A stretch of 64,000 nt of DNA, from assembly GCF_013215705.1 (NCBI RefSeq), contig NZ_JABSQR010000028.1, positions 1 to 64,000 on the forward strand, given 5' to 3'. Shown here in pieces: positions 1 through 9,107 of the stretch. Under the pieces are notes generated by a model. That model saw nothing but the letters and a program-made list of their open reading frames with translations. It was not told the origin of the DNA and ran no database searches. This DNA is from Moritella sp. (GTDB lineage Bacteria; Pseudomonadota; Gammaproteobacteria; Enterobacterales; Moritellaceae). Positions within the stretch are counted from its first letter, which is position 1; each line of letters begins with the position of its first letter. Made by a program: the position numbers and the translations under genes.

Positions 1-2
1 CG

Positions 3-872
3 AGTAAAGCGGATACATTTAATTTTATTGGCCACAGCCGAGGTGCTTGTGAATGTATTATGGCCGCTTGGTTTCTTTACGCTTACGGTGATGAAAAGAC
101 AAGAAATACACCAGTTAATATCCTCGCGATTGACCCTGTTCCAGGACCTGGAACTTGGTGGAGTATTTTGACGCAACTACCTCCGAATGTTGTTAATTAT
201 GTTGGTATTTACTCGTGGGATCAGTCGTACAATTTAAATGTTCAAGACCATGCTTTTCAGGCTCTAGTACCTCGACCAAATGGACGAATGAGAGGCGAGG
301 ATAATAATATAACGATCCATTCGCAATCGTGGTTAGATTGGATTAAAAGATATCCTGGATGGGGGGTAATGGCAAACGAAGTACAGCAGGTAGATCCATT
401 ATTACCTGACGAAAATCGCCCTCAGCCTAAAGGCTATGAACTTTATACTTGTCGAGGAAGACATAGCACAATTGCGGGGAATACGACTGCCGATGGTAAC
501 TATGATCCAACAAATACGAGTTCGACTGTCGCGCCTGTACCCGAATTGATATACAAAATAGCCAGAGGTTATTTGACTGAATGGGGCTCGAGGTTTTCTA
601 CTCCCTGCGCTGTTGAAAAAGGCGTATTAGAGTTACGACAGGAAATTCATACCTTCCATCGTGAGTTTGACGTAATGGGCGGCGGGGCAACTCGAAACAG
701 CACCTCTTTTCCGAATAGGCCTTATGTTCGACGTATTTCATCTATTTGGGGACGAAATCCAAATGATACTTATTACATGGATGATGTGGTTGGCGATCCA
801 CCTTATAAGCTTTCATACCCTGTTACTACGGAACGAAAAAATAAAGGTTGGGTTGATTGGAAGTTCTTATAA
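3..872 (+). CDS. Alpha/beta-hydrolase (lipase-like) protein, 5' end outside window
   Basis: The reading frame is open from the first bases, so the gene starts upstream of the window and at least 289 codons are present. Near the window start the frame reads GHSRGA, a GxSxG nucleophile elbow. About 30 residues later comes AIDPVPG, a good place for the acid residue, and CRGRHS lies about 120 residues further on with a candidate catalytic His. The spacing suits a Ser-Asp-His lipase or esterase. GxSRGA elbows are known in the Tle group of type VI secretion phospholipase effectors, but I see no VgrG, PAAR or immunity gene here, so an effector role is inference. The ATG at 60 lies inside the conserved elbow region and is not the true start. 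A phospholipase D-like gene follows 78 bp downstream on the same strand. Substrate and localisation are unknown. Confidence 0.7.
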   Translation, partial: SKADTFNFIGHSRGACECIMAAWFLYAYGDEKTRNTPVNILAIDPVPGPGTWWSILTQLPPNVVNYVGIYSWDQSYNLNVQDHAFQALVPRPNGRMRGEDNNITIHSQSWLDWIKRYPGWGVMANEVQQVDPLLPDENRPQPKGYELYTCRGRHSTIAGNTTADGNYDPTNTSSTVAPVPELIYKIARGYLTEWGSRFSTPCAVEKGVLELRQEIHTFHREFDVMGGGATRNSTSFPNRPYVRRISSIWGRNPNDTYYMDDVVGDPPYKLSYPVTTERKNKGWVDWKFL

Positions 873-950
873 ATAAATTTCAACTTAATTCAAATGTTTG
901 TATTTTGGTTAGGTTTCCGCATTCCTTAGTTTTTAAAATAACGCCAATAG

Positions 951-2804
951 ATGAGAATAAATATGAGTAAAATAGACGATATTAAAAGTGAGTTGTCCGA
1001 AAACAAGCTTTTTTATCATGATAGCGAAAACAATTATGTCAGGTTACTGGATACCCCAAATATTTGGGGGATGTCTTTTGGACCTGCGATAATGCCGAGG
1101 GCGATTGCACGTCAAGGTGAGTTTGAACGAGCAATCGTTGAAATTGTTCAAAAAACACGTTACCGATGTGATGTGTCGTCTCTTAATAGTCCTGATCCTG
1201 ATTGGGCTAAAGCTATCTTAGGTGCAATCGATACATCATTAACAAAGCAGATGGGTAGAAGTGAACCGACGCAATTTAGATTTTTATTTGGACAAACACC
1301 CTTATACCCGATCAATGAACCTGAGAATTTAACTGATTTTAAATCTGCATTGGTTCGTCTTATACGCAGTCGTTCTCAATATTGGGAAGTCATGCCAGAA
1401 TTTGTGGTGGGTCGTTTCTTTGAGCGTGTATCAGGTTCTTGGATGTCGGCGCAAAAGAAGTTTTTACCTGCTGCATTAATATCTGACTCAGATACAAAAA
1501 TGACCTGGAATCATACCAAAATTATCGTCAGCGATGGTGTTGAGTCTTTGGTTGGTGGTCATAATCTAAATATGGATTTATTCAGAAGTTATCCGCCAGT
1601 TCATGATGTATCAGTGGTGGTTCATGGTGATGCAAGTTATGGATCTCAGTTATTTTTAAATGAGATGTGGAAAGCAGATATTGCTCTGTTAACTAAAGAA
1701 TCATTAGATGTTGATACACTCAATTGGAATAACAGAGATGCGGAACCTGACTACCCAAGTGATCCGTTAGCACTAAGCTATGTTCAGGATTATATAAAAG
1801 AAAAACAAGGTAATGTTTTAACGGTCCATGAGACGGGTGTTCAACCAGGCTCAGATCCGGTAAGACCAGATTTAGCACCACAGCCACCAACCAGTAATAT
1901 TAAAGACTTTGATTTACGCTCAATAGCAGATCTGAAGGCCTATGTATTCGAAGAACGCAGCGTCTACAATTCTTATGCTCAGTTAGATCAATATAAAAAG
2001 GCCAGTCGAATTTTAACGGTAGGTAAATATTGGACGGGTCCTAACCGAGATACTGATTTTAAAATAGGTTCTGAAATTATGAAGAAAAGCCTTATTTTAA
2101 ATGCTAAAAGTAGTATTCGCATGTCACAGCAGGATGTCATTAGTGCTTGGAAAAAGAACTGGAAAGATCATGTTGTATGTCATTGGATCATTGAAGCATT
2201 ATTAAAAAATGAAAATCTGAATGTTCAGATTGTCGTTTCTCCATTAGATGCAGGAGCGGGTGCAGGGGGTGATCAATACTCATTTGGATCGGGTGCCGTT
2301 CGCACATTTGAATTAATTAAATATTACATCACTCACGATGTTGATACTGATACCCTGCTTGATGATAGTGATGGAAAACGTGCCAATACATTATCGCGAT
2401 TATTTGTTGCGCCATTCTTTTATACGGATCAAGTACCGTTCGATAAGCAAGACGAAGGGGAAACATATAAGTGGCCAGAATTACCAATCGAAGGTCGAAC
2501 GGCGACTTTAAAAGGTAAATCGTTATCGGAAGAACCGCCTGAAAAAGGGATTATTGGTCATCCATTCTGGACGACTATTAGTGCCAGTGGTTATTTTTAT
2601 GGTCGCGTGGATGCTGCGCCTGGGAATCATGCCAAGATTATGATTGTTGATGATGAGGTATGTATTGTTGGGTCTGACAATATGTACCCAGGGAATCTTT
2701 CTGAAGTTAATTATCTTATTGAAGGTGATGCGGTCGGCGAGTTACTTAAATCGTACTGGACACCGTTATGGAAATATTCTAGTCCGCATGCTCATACCGG
2801 TTAA
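951..2804 (+). CDS. Phospholipase D-like protein with two HKD motifs
   Basis: The product has 617 residues. Two catalytic HxK(x)4D motifs are visible: HTKIIVSDG near residue 180, followed by GGHN, and HAKIMIVDD near residue 562, followed by GSDN. This is the paired-HKD layout of the PLD superfamily (phospholipase D, cardiolipin synthase, some nucleases). No signal peptide or membrane segment is evident, so it is either cytosolic or exported by a route that does not use Sec. The middle of the protein (roughly residues 250-350) is rich in charged residues and prolines and matches nothing I recognise. ATG at 951 is used; ATG at 963 is an alternative, and neither has a strong ribosome binding site. 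It lies downstream of the lipase-like gene, so a shared role in attacking membranes is plausible but unproven. Cardiolipin synthase is less likely because the N-terminal membrane segments are missing. Confidence 0.75.
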   Translation: MRINMSKIDDIKSELSENKLFYHDSENNYVRLLDTPNIWGMSFGPAIMPRAIARQGEFERAIVEIVQKTRYRCDVSSLNSPDPDWAKAILGAIDTSLTKQMGRSEPTQFRFLFGQTPLYPINEPENLTDFKSALVRLIRSRSQYWEVMPEFVVGRFFERVSGSWMSAQKKFLPAALISDSDTKMTWNHTKIIVSDGVESLVGGHNLNMDLFRSYPPVHDVSVVVHGDASYGSQLFLNEMWKADIALLTKESLDVDTLNWNNRDAEPDYPSDPLALSYVQDYIKEKQGNVLTVHETGVQPGSDPVRPDLAPQPPTSNIKDFDLRSIADLKAYVFEERSVYNSYAQLDQYKKASRILTVGKYWTGPNRDTDFKIGSEIMKKSLILNAKSSIRMSQQDVISAWKKNWKDHVVCHWIIEALLKNENLNVQIVVSPLDAGAGAGGDQYSFGSGAVRTFELIKYYITHDVDTDTLLDDSDGKRANTLSRLFVAPFFYTDQVPFDKQDEGETYKWPELPIEGRTATLKGKSLSEEPPEKGIIGHPFWTTISASGYFYGRVDAAPGNHAKIMIVDDEVCIVGSDNMYPGNLSEVNYLIEGDAVGELLKSYWTPLWKYSSPHAHTG

Positions 2805-2827
2805 CTGAGAAGATCTTACCATTTAGG

Positions 2828-2862
2828 TTGCGGTAGAACCATAAAATCTGGCTTTACCGCAA
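2828..2862 (+). terminator. Possible hairpin terminator after the PLD-like gene
   Basis: TTGCGGTA (2828-2835) pairs with TACCGCAA (2855-2862), and a short inner stem ACC/GGC extends it. It lies 24 bp after the PLD-like stop codon. There is no T-run after it, so termination is not certain. Confidence 0.35.
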
Positions 2863-2918
2863 CGCTTACCCTGACTTTCACTAATCTACATTTAATTATC
2901 CTTTGAGTGGTGCATATA

Positions 2919-3129
2919 GATAATTTAAGTGCGACTTTTAGTCCTGAGTTAGCCGATTTAACTATTTATGTAATTGATGTTGCCGAAGGTGAAAAAGATC
3001 CCCCGTAAAGGCGGTCCAGGTATTACGCGTTCTGATAAACCGTATGTGTTCACTAATATGAAAAAGCACATTGGCTTACAACAGATTATTGATTTTATTG
3101 TGGATAAAGGCATGCTGGATTGCGAGTAG
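2919..3129 (+). pseudogene. ureG: Remnant of urease accessory GTPase gene ureG (3' part, frameshifted, internally deleted)
   Basis: Frame 2919-2996 reads [13 protein letters not shown] and then [13 protein letters not shown], a near-exact match to the core of UreG, the GTPase that loads nickel into urease. One extra G at 2997 shifts the frame; without it the text continues as [13 protein letters not shown] (2998-3036), again UreG. The next codons give KPYVFTN, then [18 protein letters not shown] and a stop at 3127-3129, the UreG C-terminus. Between TRSD and KPYVFTN a normal UreG has about 30 more residues (the NKxDL guanine-binding region), so that part is deleted. The P-loop half is also absent upstream. 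No other urease gene lies in the window. The fragment cannot make a working protein. Assignment rests on recall of the UreG family sequence. Confidence 0.88.
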
Positions 3130-3301
3130 ATAGTGGCTAAATGACTAGTGAAATAGTTGTTGAGATCGCATTATTCGAGTTGCTCTATCCCGGGTTAGTA
3201 AATGATGACTATACTCAAAAAAGTAATGGATCATTTAGATATTTGAATGATTTATACTTTTATCAGCATTTATAAATTAGAGTCATAAGAGGGATATTGA
3301 T

Positions 3302-3592
3302 GTGCTAAAAGCTAATTTGGAACGACGTAGTTATCACCGAATGTTAATCGATTCACCGGTGCAGGTGACGGATGAAGAGCGTAATATTACTGCTATCTGT
3401 CGTGATTTAAGCGCGAGTGGCATGTCGTTAGATATATCTGAAAATTATTTTTCTTTAAACGATAGCGTGAGTATTTTTCTACCGACTGGCGATAGCCGCG
3501 TCCCACCGTTACAAGCCGAAGCAAAGGTAACTCGGATCGATAATAGTGGTGATAATTATCAAATAGGGGTGGAATTTACCAGTTTGACTTAG
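3302..3592 (+). CDS. PilZ domain protein
   Basis: A 96-residue single-domain protein. ERRSYHR near the N-terminus followed by DLSASGMSL around residues 36-44 gives the two c-di-GMP contact motifs of PilZ domains (RxxxR and D/NxSxxG). The C-terminal strands, ending IGVEFTSL, fit the PilZ beta-barrel. It is probably a cytosolic c-di-GMP receptor; its target is not indicated by neighbours. The frame is open upstream only to a stop at 3278-3280 and has no ATG, so GTG at 3302 is the likely start, preceded by AAGAGGGA at 3287-3294. It is isolated: the ureG relic lies upstream and a bidirectional terminator follows. The GGDEF-EAL protein at 9.1 kb could supply or remove its ligand, but any c-di-GMP enzyme in the cell could do so. 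Confidence 0.85.
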   Translation: MLKANLERRSYHRMLIDSPVQVTDEERNITAICRDLSASGMSLDISENYFSLNDSVSIFLPTGDSRVPPLQAEAKVTRIDNSGDNYQIGVEFTSLT

Positions 3593-3650
3593 TCTTGGAG
3601 ATTTATATTCGCGCCATCAATTCAAAGAGATGTAATTACGCTCCAATAAA

Positions 3651-3686
3651 AAGGCCGATAGTGTATTTTCACTATCGGCCTTGTTG
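3651..3686. terminator. Strong bidirectional terminator between pilZ and leuB
   Basis: An 11-bp perfect stem, GGCCGATAGTG (3653-3663) with CACTATCGGCC (3670-3680), has a 6-nt loop, A-rich sequence before it and a T-rich tract after it. It serves the PilZ gene on the plus strand and closes the leuAB transcript on the minus strand. Confidence 0.9.
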
Positions 3687-3754
3687 TTATAACCCGTTAC
3701 TTTAATCGAAGACATGTATAGAAAAGTTAAACTGCATGGTTAATGTGGTGCTAA

Positions 3755-4867
<1,113 letters not shown>

Positions 4868-4888
4868 CTATCTATTATCGAATTTGTA

Positions 4889-6454
4889 TTATTGATTTTG
4901 TTTTTTAAGTTTCTGTTGTTCTACCGCGTTGGCGCGATGGATATTATTCATTACGTGGATATAAGCCAGCGCCGACGATTCGATGATATCTGTTGCTAAG
5001 CCGATACCGTGGAATTTACGGCCTTCATACGTTGCGACAATATCGACTTGACCCAGCGCGTCTTTACCTTCACCTTTTGCAGTGATGTGATAATCGGCAA
5101 TATCGATATCGAAGCCAGAAATACGGCTTAAACATTTATAAACAGCATCAACCGGACCATTACCTATCGCCGCTTCAGTATCTGTACGAGATTCCCCCGT
5201 TGTTTCTAATCGTGAAATTAAGCTAATTGTTGCGGTTGCTTTCACACCAGAACCGGACTGAACACTGAGATAATCTAATTTAAAATGTGCTTCATCTTCG
5301 TGCAAGTTATTAAAGAAAATTAATGCTTCAAGGTCATAATCGAATACTTGGCCCTTTTTATCCGCCAGTTGTAAGAAGCTTTCATACAGCTCTTCAAGAT
5401 TATAATCATTGTCGGTATAACCCAGCTCTGCCATACGATGTTTAATCACATGACGACCAGAACGTGAGGTTAGGTTCAACTTGTTTTGCGTTAGACCAAT
5501 GCTTTCTGGGGTAATAATTTCGTAAGTATTTTTTGCTTTCAGTACGCCATCCTGATGAATACCTGAGGAGTGTGAAAATGCGTTAGCTCCCACAATCGCT
5601 TTATTCGCCTGTACTGGCATGTTGCAGAGTTGACTGACTAGCTGGCTGGTTCGGTAAATTTCGTGTGCGTTAATATTGGTGGTTTTACCTAATAAATCTT
5701 GGCGTGTGTGCAAGATCATGGCTATTTCTTCTAATGAACAGTTACCTGCGCGTTCACCAATACCATTGATAGTACATTCGATTTGACGAGCACCTTGCTG
5801 TATGGCAGCAATGGAGTTCGCTACCGATAAGCCAAGGTCATCATGACAATGTACCGAGATCACTGCTTTATCAATATTTGGCACACGATTGAATAAGTCG
5901 GTGATGATGCCGCCGAATTGCGATGGCACGGTATAACCAACGGTATCTGGAATGTTAATCGTGGTGGCTCCGGCTTTAATGGCTTCTTCAACCATACGAC
6001 ATAGATTATCGATTGGGGTACGGCCGGCATCTTCACAAGAAAACTCAACGTCATCTGTATAGCGACGGGCATGTTTAATGGCGTGGCGACCCATTTGGAG
6101 CACATCGTCAAAGCTACGTTTTAGTTTACTTTTAACATGAATATCAGATGTTGAAATAAAGGTATGAATACGAAAGTCTTTAGCAACTGACAGCGCTTGG
6201 GCTGCAGCGTCAATATCTTTTTCAAGCGCGCGAGAAAGGGCGCAAACACGACTATTTTTAATATTACGTGCAATCGTCTGCACGGATTCGAAATCACCAG
6301 GTGATGAAATTGGAAAACCAACCTCCATTACATCAACACCTAGGCGCTCAAGTGCAAAGGCGATTTGTAATTTTTCTTTTACGGTTAAGCTTGCAGATAA
6401 TGCTTGCTCTCCATCTCTCAAGGTCGTATCAAAAATAATAACCTGGTCTGACAT
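4889..6454 (-). CDS. leuA: 2-isopropylmalate synthase
   Basis: LeuA condenses 2-oxoisovalerate with acetyl-CoA, the committed step of leucine synthesis. The 521-residue protein opens with [13 protein letters not shown], the catalytic TIM-barrel signature of the family, and carries the metal-binding HCHDDLG and the GIGERAGN motif. The C-terminal third (about residues 390-500) is the regulatory LeuA dimer domain that binds leucine. It is the first gene of leuAB. I searched the 250 bp upstream for a leucine-rich leader peptide like leuL and saw none, so the E. coli attenuation layout is not evident. Confidence 0.97.
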   Translation of the reverse strand: MSDQVIIFDTTLRDGEQALSASLTVKEKLQIAFALERLGVDVMEVGFPISSPGDFESVQTIARNIKNSRVCALSRALEKDIDAAAQALSVAKDFRIHTFISTSDIHVKSKLKRSFDDVLQMGRHAIKHARRYTDDVEFSCEDAGRTPIDNLCRMVEEAIKAGATTINIPDTVGYTVPSQFGGIITDLFNRVPNIDKAVISVHCHDDLGLSVANSIAAIQQGARQIECTINGIGERAGNCSLEEIAMILHTRQDLLGKTTNINAHEIYRTSQLVSQLCNMPVQANKAIVGANAFSHSSGIHQDGVLKAKNTYEIITPESIGLTQNKLNLTSRSGRHVIKHRMAELGYTDNDYNLEELYESFLQLADKKGQVFDYDLEALIFFNNLHEDEAHFKLDYLSVQSGSGVKATATISLISRLETTGESRTDTEAAIGNGPVDAVYKCLSRISGFDIDIADYHITAKGEGKDALGQVDIVATYEGRKFHGIGLATDIIESSALAYIHVMNNIHRANAVEQQKLKKQNQ

Positions 6455-6530
6455 TATGAATCCTTCAATTTGCCGTTATATAGACTCGCTTTAGCCATCT
6501 ATATGTATAAATTAATTTTATGCTTTAATC

Positions 6531-6557
6531 ATTACAGGCTTGGTTGTTTTTTGTCAA
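6531..6557 (-). promoter_or_regulatory. Candidate leuA promoter
   Basis: On the minus strand TTGACA (6552-6557) is an exact -35 consensus. TGTAAT (6531-6536) is a 5/6 match to the -10 box, with a short 15-bp spacer. It lies 77 bp upstream of the leuA start. The spacing is suboptimal, so an activator may be needed. Confidence 0.4.
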
Positions 6558-6702
6558 TTGATTTATCCCCAGCTACTGGCAGATACACAATATAGGCAAG
6601 CCGTAAGACCAGCGTGGCTATATTACTTTATCACATAGCGAAATTAGACCTTTCTTTGATCTATGCCACACTTAAATTAGGTATTTTATCGTGGAGTGAG
6701 AT

Positions 6703-6852
6703 ATGTTATTTAAAAATGAACAAGGCGAGATGGTTGAGCTTGCAGATGACTTAACACTGAAAGAATTAACTGATATGGGGATTGATATATCTTTAGTTGA
6801 AAGAGACTGTGATGAACCATTAGACAGTTGGTCGCATTTAGCCAGTCACTAG
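6703..6852 (+). CDS. Small conserved-looking hypothetical protein (49 aa)
   Basis: ATG at 6703 is preceded by GGAGTGAG (6692-6699), a strong ribosome binding site, and the frame runs 49 codons to TAG. The product begins MLFKNEQGEMVEL and ends SWSHLASH. It is acidic, has no membrane segment, and has one cysteine (RDCDEP). The middle reads as a short helix (LTLKELTDMGIDISLVE). I do not recognise the family. It is divergent from leuA and 223 bp upstream of the acyl-CoA synthetase gene on the same strand. The good ribosome binding site and non-random composition make a real gene likely. Confidence 0.6.
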   Translation: MLFKNEQGEMVELADDLTLKELTDMGIDISLVERDCDEPLDSWSHLASH

Positions 6853-7075
6853 CGACATTTAACTTATTATTTTCGAGCGTAATGACTAAATAAGTTGTAA
6901 CTTGTGGTTAAACCACCAGTGTATAACTAAAATGACGATATTATTGGATTGTTTAGTGTTAAATAGATTATAAAATCTTCATTTATTTTACAAATGAAAT
7001 TTTACAGGCTACCCTCTCTGGCTTACAAGTGTAAGCCGAATTTCGTTTGCGCCCGAATTAACATGAGAAATAGAC

Positions 7076-8884
7076 ATGAGTCAGCATTTCGTAAATCAGA
7101 TCCTTGCAAGGATTGAGAAGTATCAAGATAAAACAGCCCTGAAGAGTAAAACGAAAACCGGTTGGGATCGCGTTAGCTGGAAACAGATGGGTGAACGTAT
7201 CGAAGGTCTGGCAAATAACTTACTTAATCGTGGGCTTAAAGTTCAGGATAGCGTGGGTATTTGGTCAAATAATTTACCAGAATGGACGATTGCCGATCTA
7301 GCGCTGCAGCAGTGTCGAGCCGTTTCGGTACCACTTTATCCAAGCAGTACTTCATCACAAGCTGAATATATAATTAATGATGCTAATATTACCTGCATGT
7401 TTATTGGTGATAAAGCGGAGTTAAAACTCGCCTTACCCTTACTTGATAAATGTGAATCGCTGCAATCCCTTATTGTGTTTTCTTCGACTGTTAATTTACC
7501 TGATGATCCTCGTGTTGTTGCTTATGCCGATATGCTCGCGTTCACACCTAATAGCTCATCATCTATAGCGCTATCACAACGTATTGAACAAGCTAGATCA
7601 GATGATCTTGTGACCTTGATTTATACCTCTGGTACCACCGGAGAACCGAAAGGCGTGATGCTTGATTATGCTAACATTAAAGCTGCATTAGCAGCGAATG
7701 AGTCCGAAACGCGTTTAGAAGAAAATGATGTTTCATTAGCATTCTTACCGTTAAGCCATGTGTTTGAACGTATTTGGACGTTTAATACATTGTTATGGGG
7801 CGCCGAAAATACTTACCTGAAAGATCCTGCGCGCATTCAAAAAGCCTTAACCGATACCCAGCCTACTGTGATGTGTGCTGTGCCTCGTCTGTATGAGAAA
7901 ATCCATACAACGATGATGAATAAAGTTGAGAATGCCCCGGCAGCCCGTAAAAAATTATTTCATTGGGCTGTTCGCGTCGGTAAGCAACGCTTTGCAGCAC
8001 AACAAGCGGGTACGTCTGTGTCGCCATTATTGCAACTGCAACATGCGATCGCTGATAAATTGGTATTTACTAAATTGCGCGCCGTATTTGGTGGCAATGT
8101 ACGCTTCTTCCCTTGCTCGGGTGCAAAACTCGATGATGAAGTTAACTTATTTTTCCAATCAATCGGTATCCACATTAAATATGGCTACGGCATGACAGAA
8201 ACTGTGGCGACAGTGAGCTGTTATTCGAAAGACTTTAAACTCGGATCGATTGGTTCGGTGTTACCGGGTATTGAAGTGAAACTGGGCGCTGAAAACGAGA
8301 TCTTGATTAAAAGCCCGACTGTCATGCGCGGTTACTTCAACAAGCCAGAAGAAACGGCAAAAACCTTTGACGGTGAATGGTTGAAAACGGGTGATGCAGG
8401 GGCGATTGATGAAAATGGCTACTTGTATATTACCGACCGTTTGAAAGATTTAATGAAAACAGAGTGTGGTAAATATATTGCCCCACAATTAATCGAAGGT
8501 ACGTTAGGTCGTGATCGTTTCATTGAACAAGTCGCCGTATTTGCGGATGCCAGAAAATATGCCTCGGCCTTGATTGTGCCTGCACAAGAAGCAATTGAAG
8601 AATATGCTAAAACACTGAATCTAAAATACGAATCATATGTTGAATTACTTAAGCATACTAAGATAGTTGAATTGCTTGATGAGCGTGTTAAAGAAATGCA
8701 GAAAGAGTTGGCTAAATTTGAGCAAGTGAAGAAATTTAAGCTCATGGCCTCACCGTTTACCAATGAAAAAGGTGAGCTAACACCGACGCTTAAGTTAAAA
8801 CGTAAAGTGATTCAACAGCGTTATAGTAGCTTGATCGAAAGTATGTATAGCACTGTTAAAAAAGGAAAAAATATAAAACCTTAA
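7076..8884 (+). CDS. Long-chain acyl-CoA synthetase (AMP-forming)
   Basis: A 602-residue member of the ANL adenylating family, which activates fatty acids to acyl-CoA via an acyl-adenylate. The P-loop-like motif YTSGTTGEPKGVM is near residue 183, YGMTET near residue 370, and the hinge region TGDAGAIDENGYLYITDRLKD near residue 445. The size and the insert between the first two motifs match the bacterial FAA1-like group, not short-chain acetyl-CoA synthetase. In vibrios a homologous gene also sits between the leu genes and ilvIH, so the position is conserved. The physiological substrate is not shown by sequence. No membrane segment is seen; peripheral membrane attachment is usual for this group. 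Confidence 0.88.
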   Translation: MSQHFVNQILARIEKYQDKTALKSKTKTGWDRVSWKQMGERIEGLANNLLNRGLKVQDSVGIWSNNLPEWTIADLALQQCRAVSVPLYPSSTSSQAEYIINDANITCMFIGDKAELKLALPLLDKCESLQSLIVFSSTVNLPDDPRVVAYADMLAFTPNSSSSIALSQRIEQARSDDLVTLIYTSGTTGEPKGVMLDYANIKAALAANESETRLEENDVSLAFLPLSHVFERIWTFNTLLWGAENTYLKDPARIQKALTDTQPTVMCAVPRLYEKIHTTMMNKVENAPAARKKLFHWAVRVGKQRFAAQQAGTSVSPLLQLQHAIADKLVFTKLRAVFGGNVRFFPCSGAKLDDEVNLFFQSIGIHIKYGYGMTETVATVSCYSKDFKLGSIGSVLPGIEVKLGAENEILIKSPTVMRGYFNKPEETAKTFDGEWLKTGDAGAIDENGYLYITDRLKDLMKTECGKYIAPQLIEGTLGRDRFIEQVAVFADARKYASALIVPAQEAIEEYAKTLNLKYESYVELLKHTKIVELLDERVKEMQKELAKFEQVKKFKLMASPFTNEKGELTPTLKLKRKVIQQRYSSLIESMYSTVKKGKNIKP

Positions 8885-8903
8885 GCTTTTTTCCTACCAT
8901 AAT

Positions 8904-8943
8904 AATCCCGTTATGCACTGTTAAGGTGACTTACAACGGGATT
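8904..8943 (+). terminator. Possible long-loop terminator after the acyl-CoA synthetase gene
   Basis: AATCCCGTT (8904-8912) pairs perfectly with AACGGGATT (8935-8943), leaving a 22-nt loop. Only a weak T-rich stretch follows. A T-run (TTTTTT) lies earlier, right after the stop codon. Confidence 0.35.
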
Positions 8944-9107
8944 GTTATGTCTAGATCACATTTATTACTGAGTGAACCTTTACTGCTCTAGCACTTTCTT
9001 CCATTTATTACTGAGCCTAGTAAAATATTCACCCCATTGTTATTGATCTGAACTAATCTTAATTGAATATGGATTAAGCAGATTGGTAACAACGGATAGT
9101 GCTAATT

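Noticed and set aside
60-62. ATG at 60 as start of the lipase-like gene
   Set aside because: The same frame is open to the window edge and already encodes the catalytic GHSRG elbow upstream of this ATG.
6455-6700. leuL-type leader peptide and attenuator
   Set aside because: No run of leucine codons and no tandem hairpins found upstream of leuA.
8419-8763. Minus-strand open frame of 114 codons inside the acyl-CoA synthetase gene
   Set aside because: It is a shadow of conserved coding sequence with no ribosome binding site or known motif.
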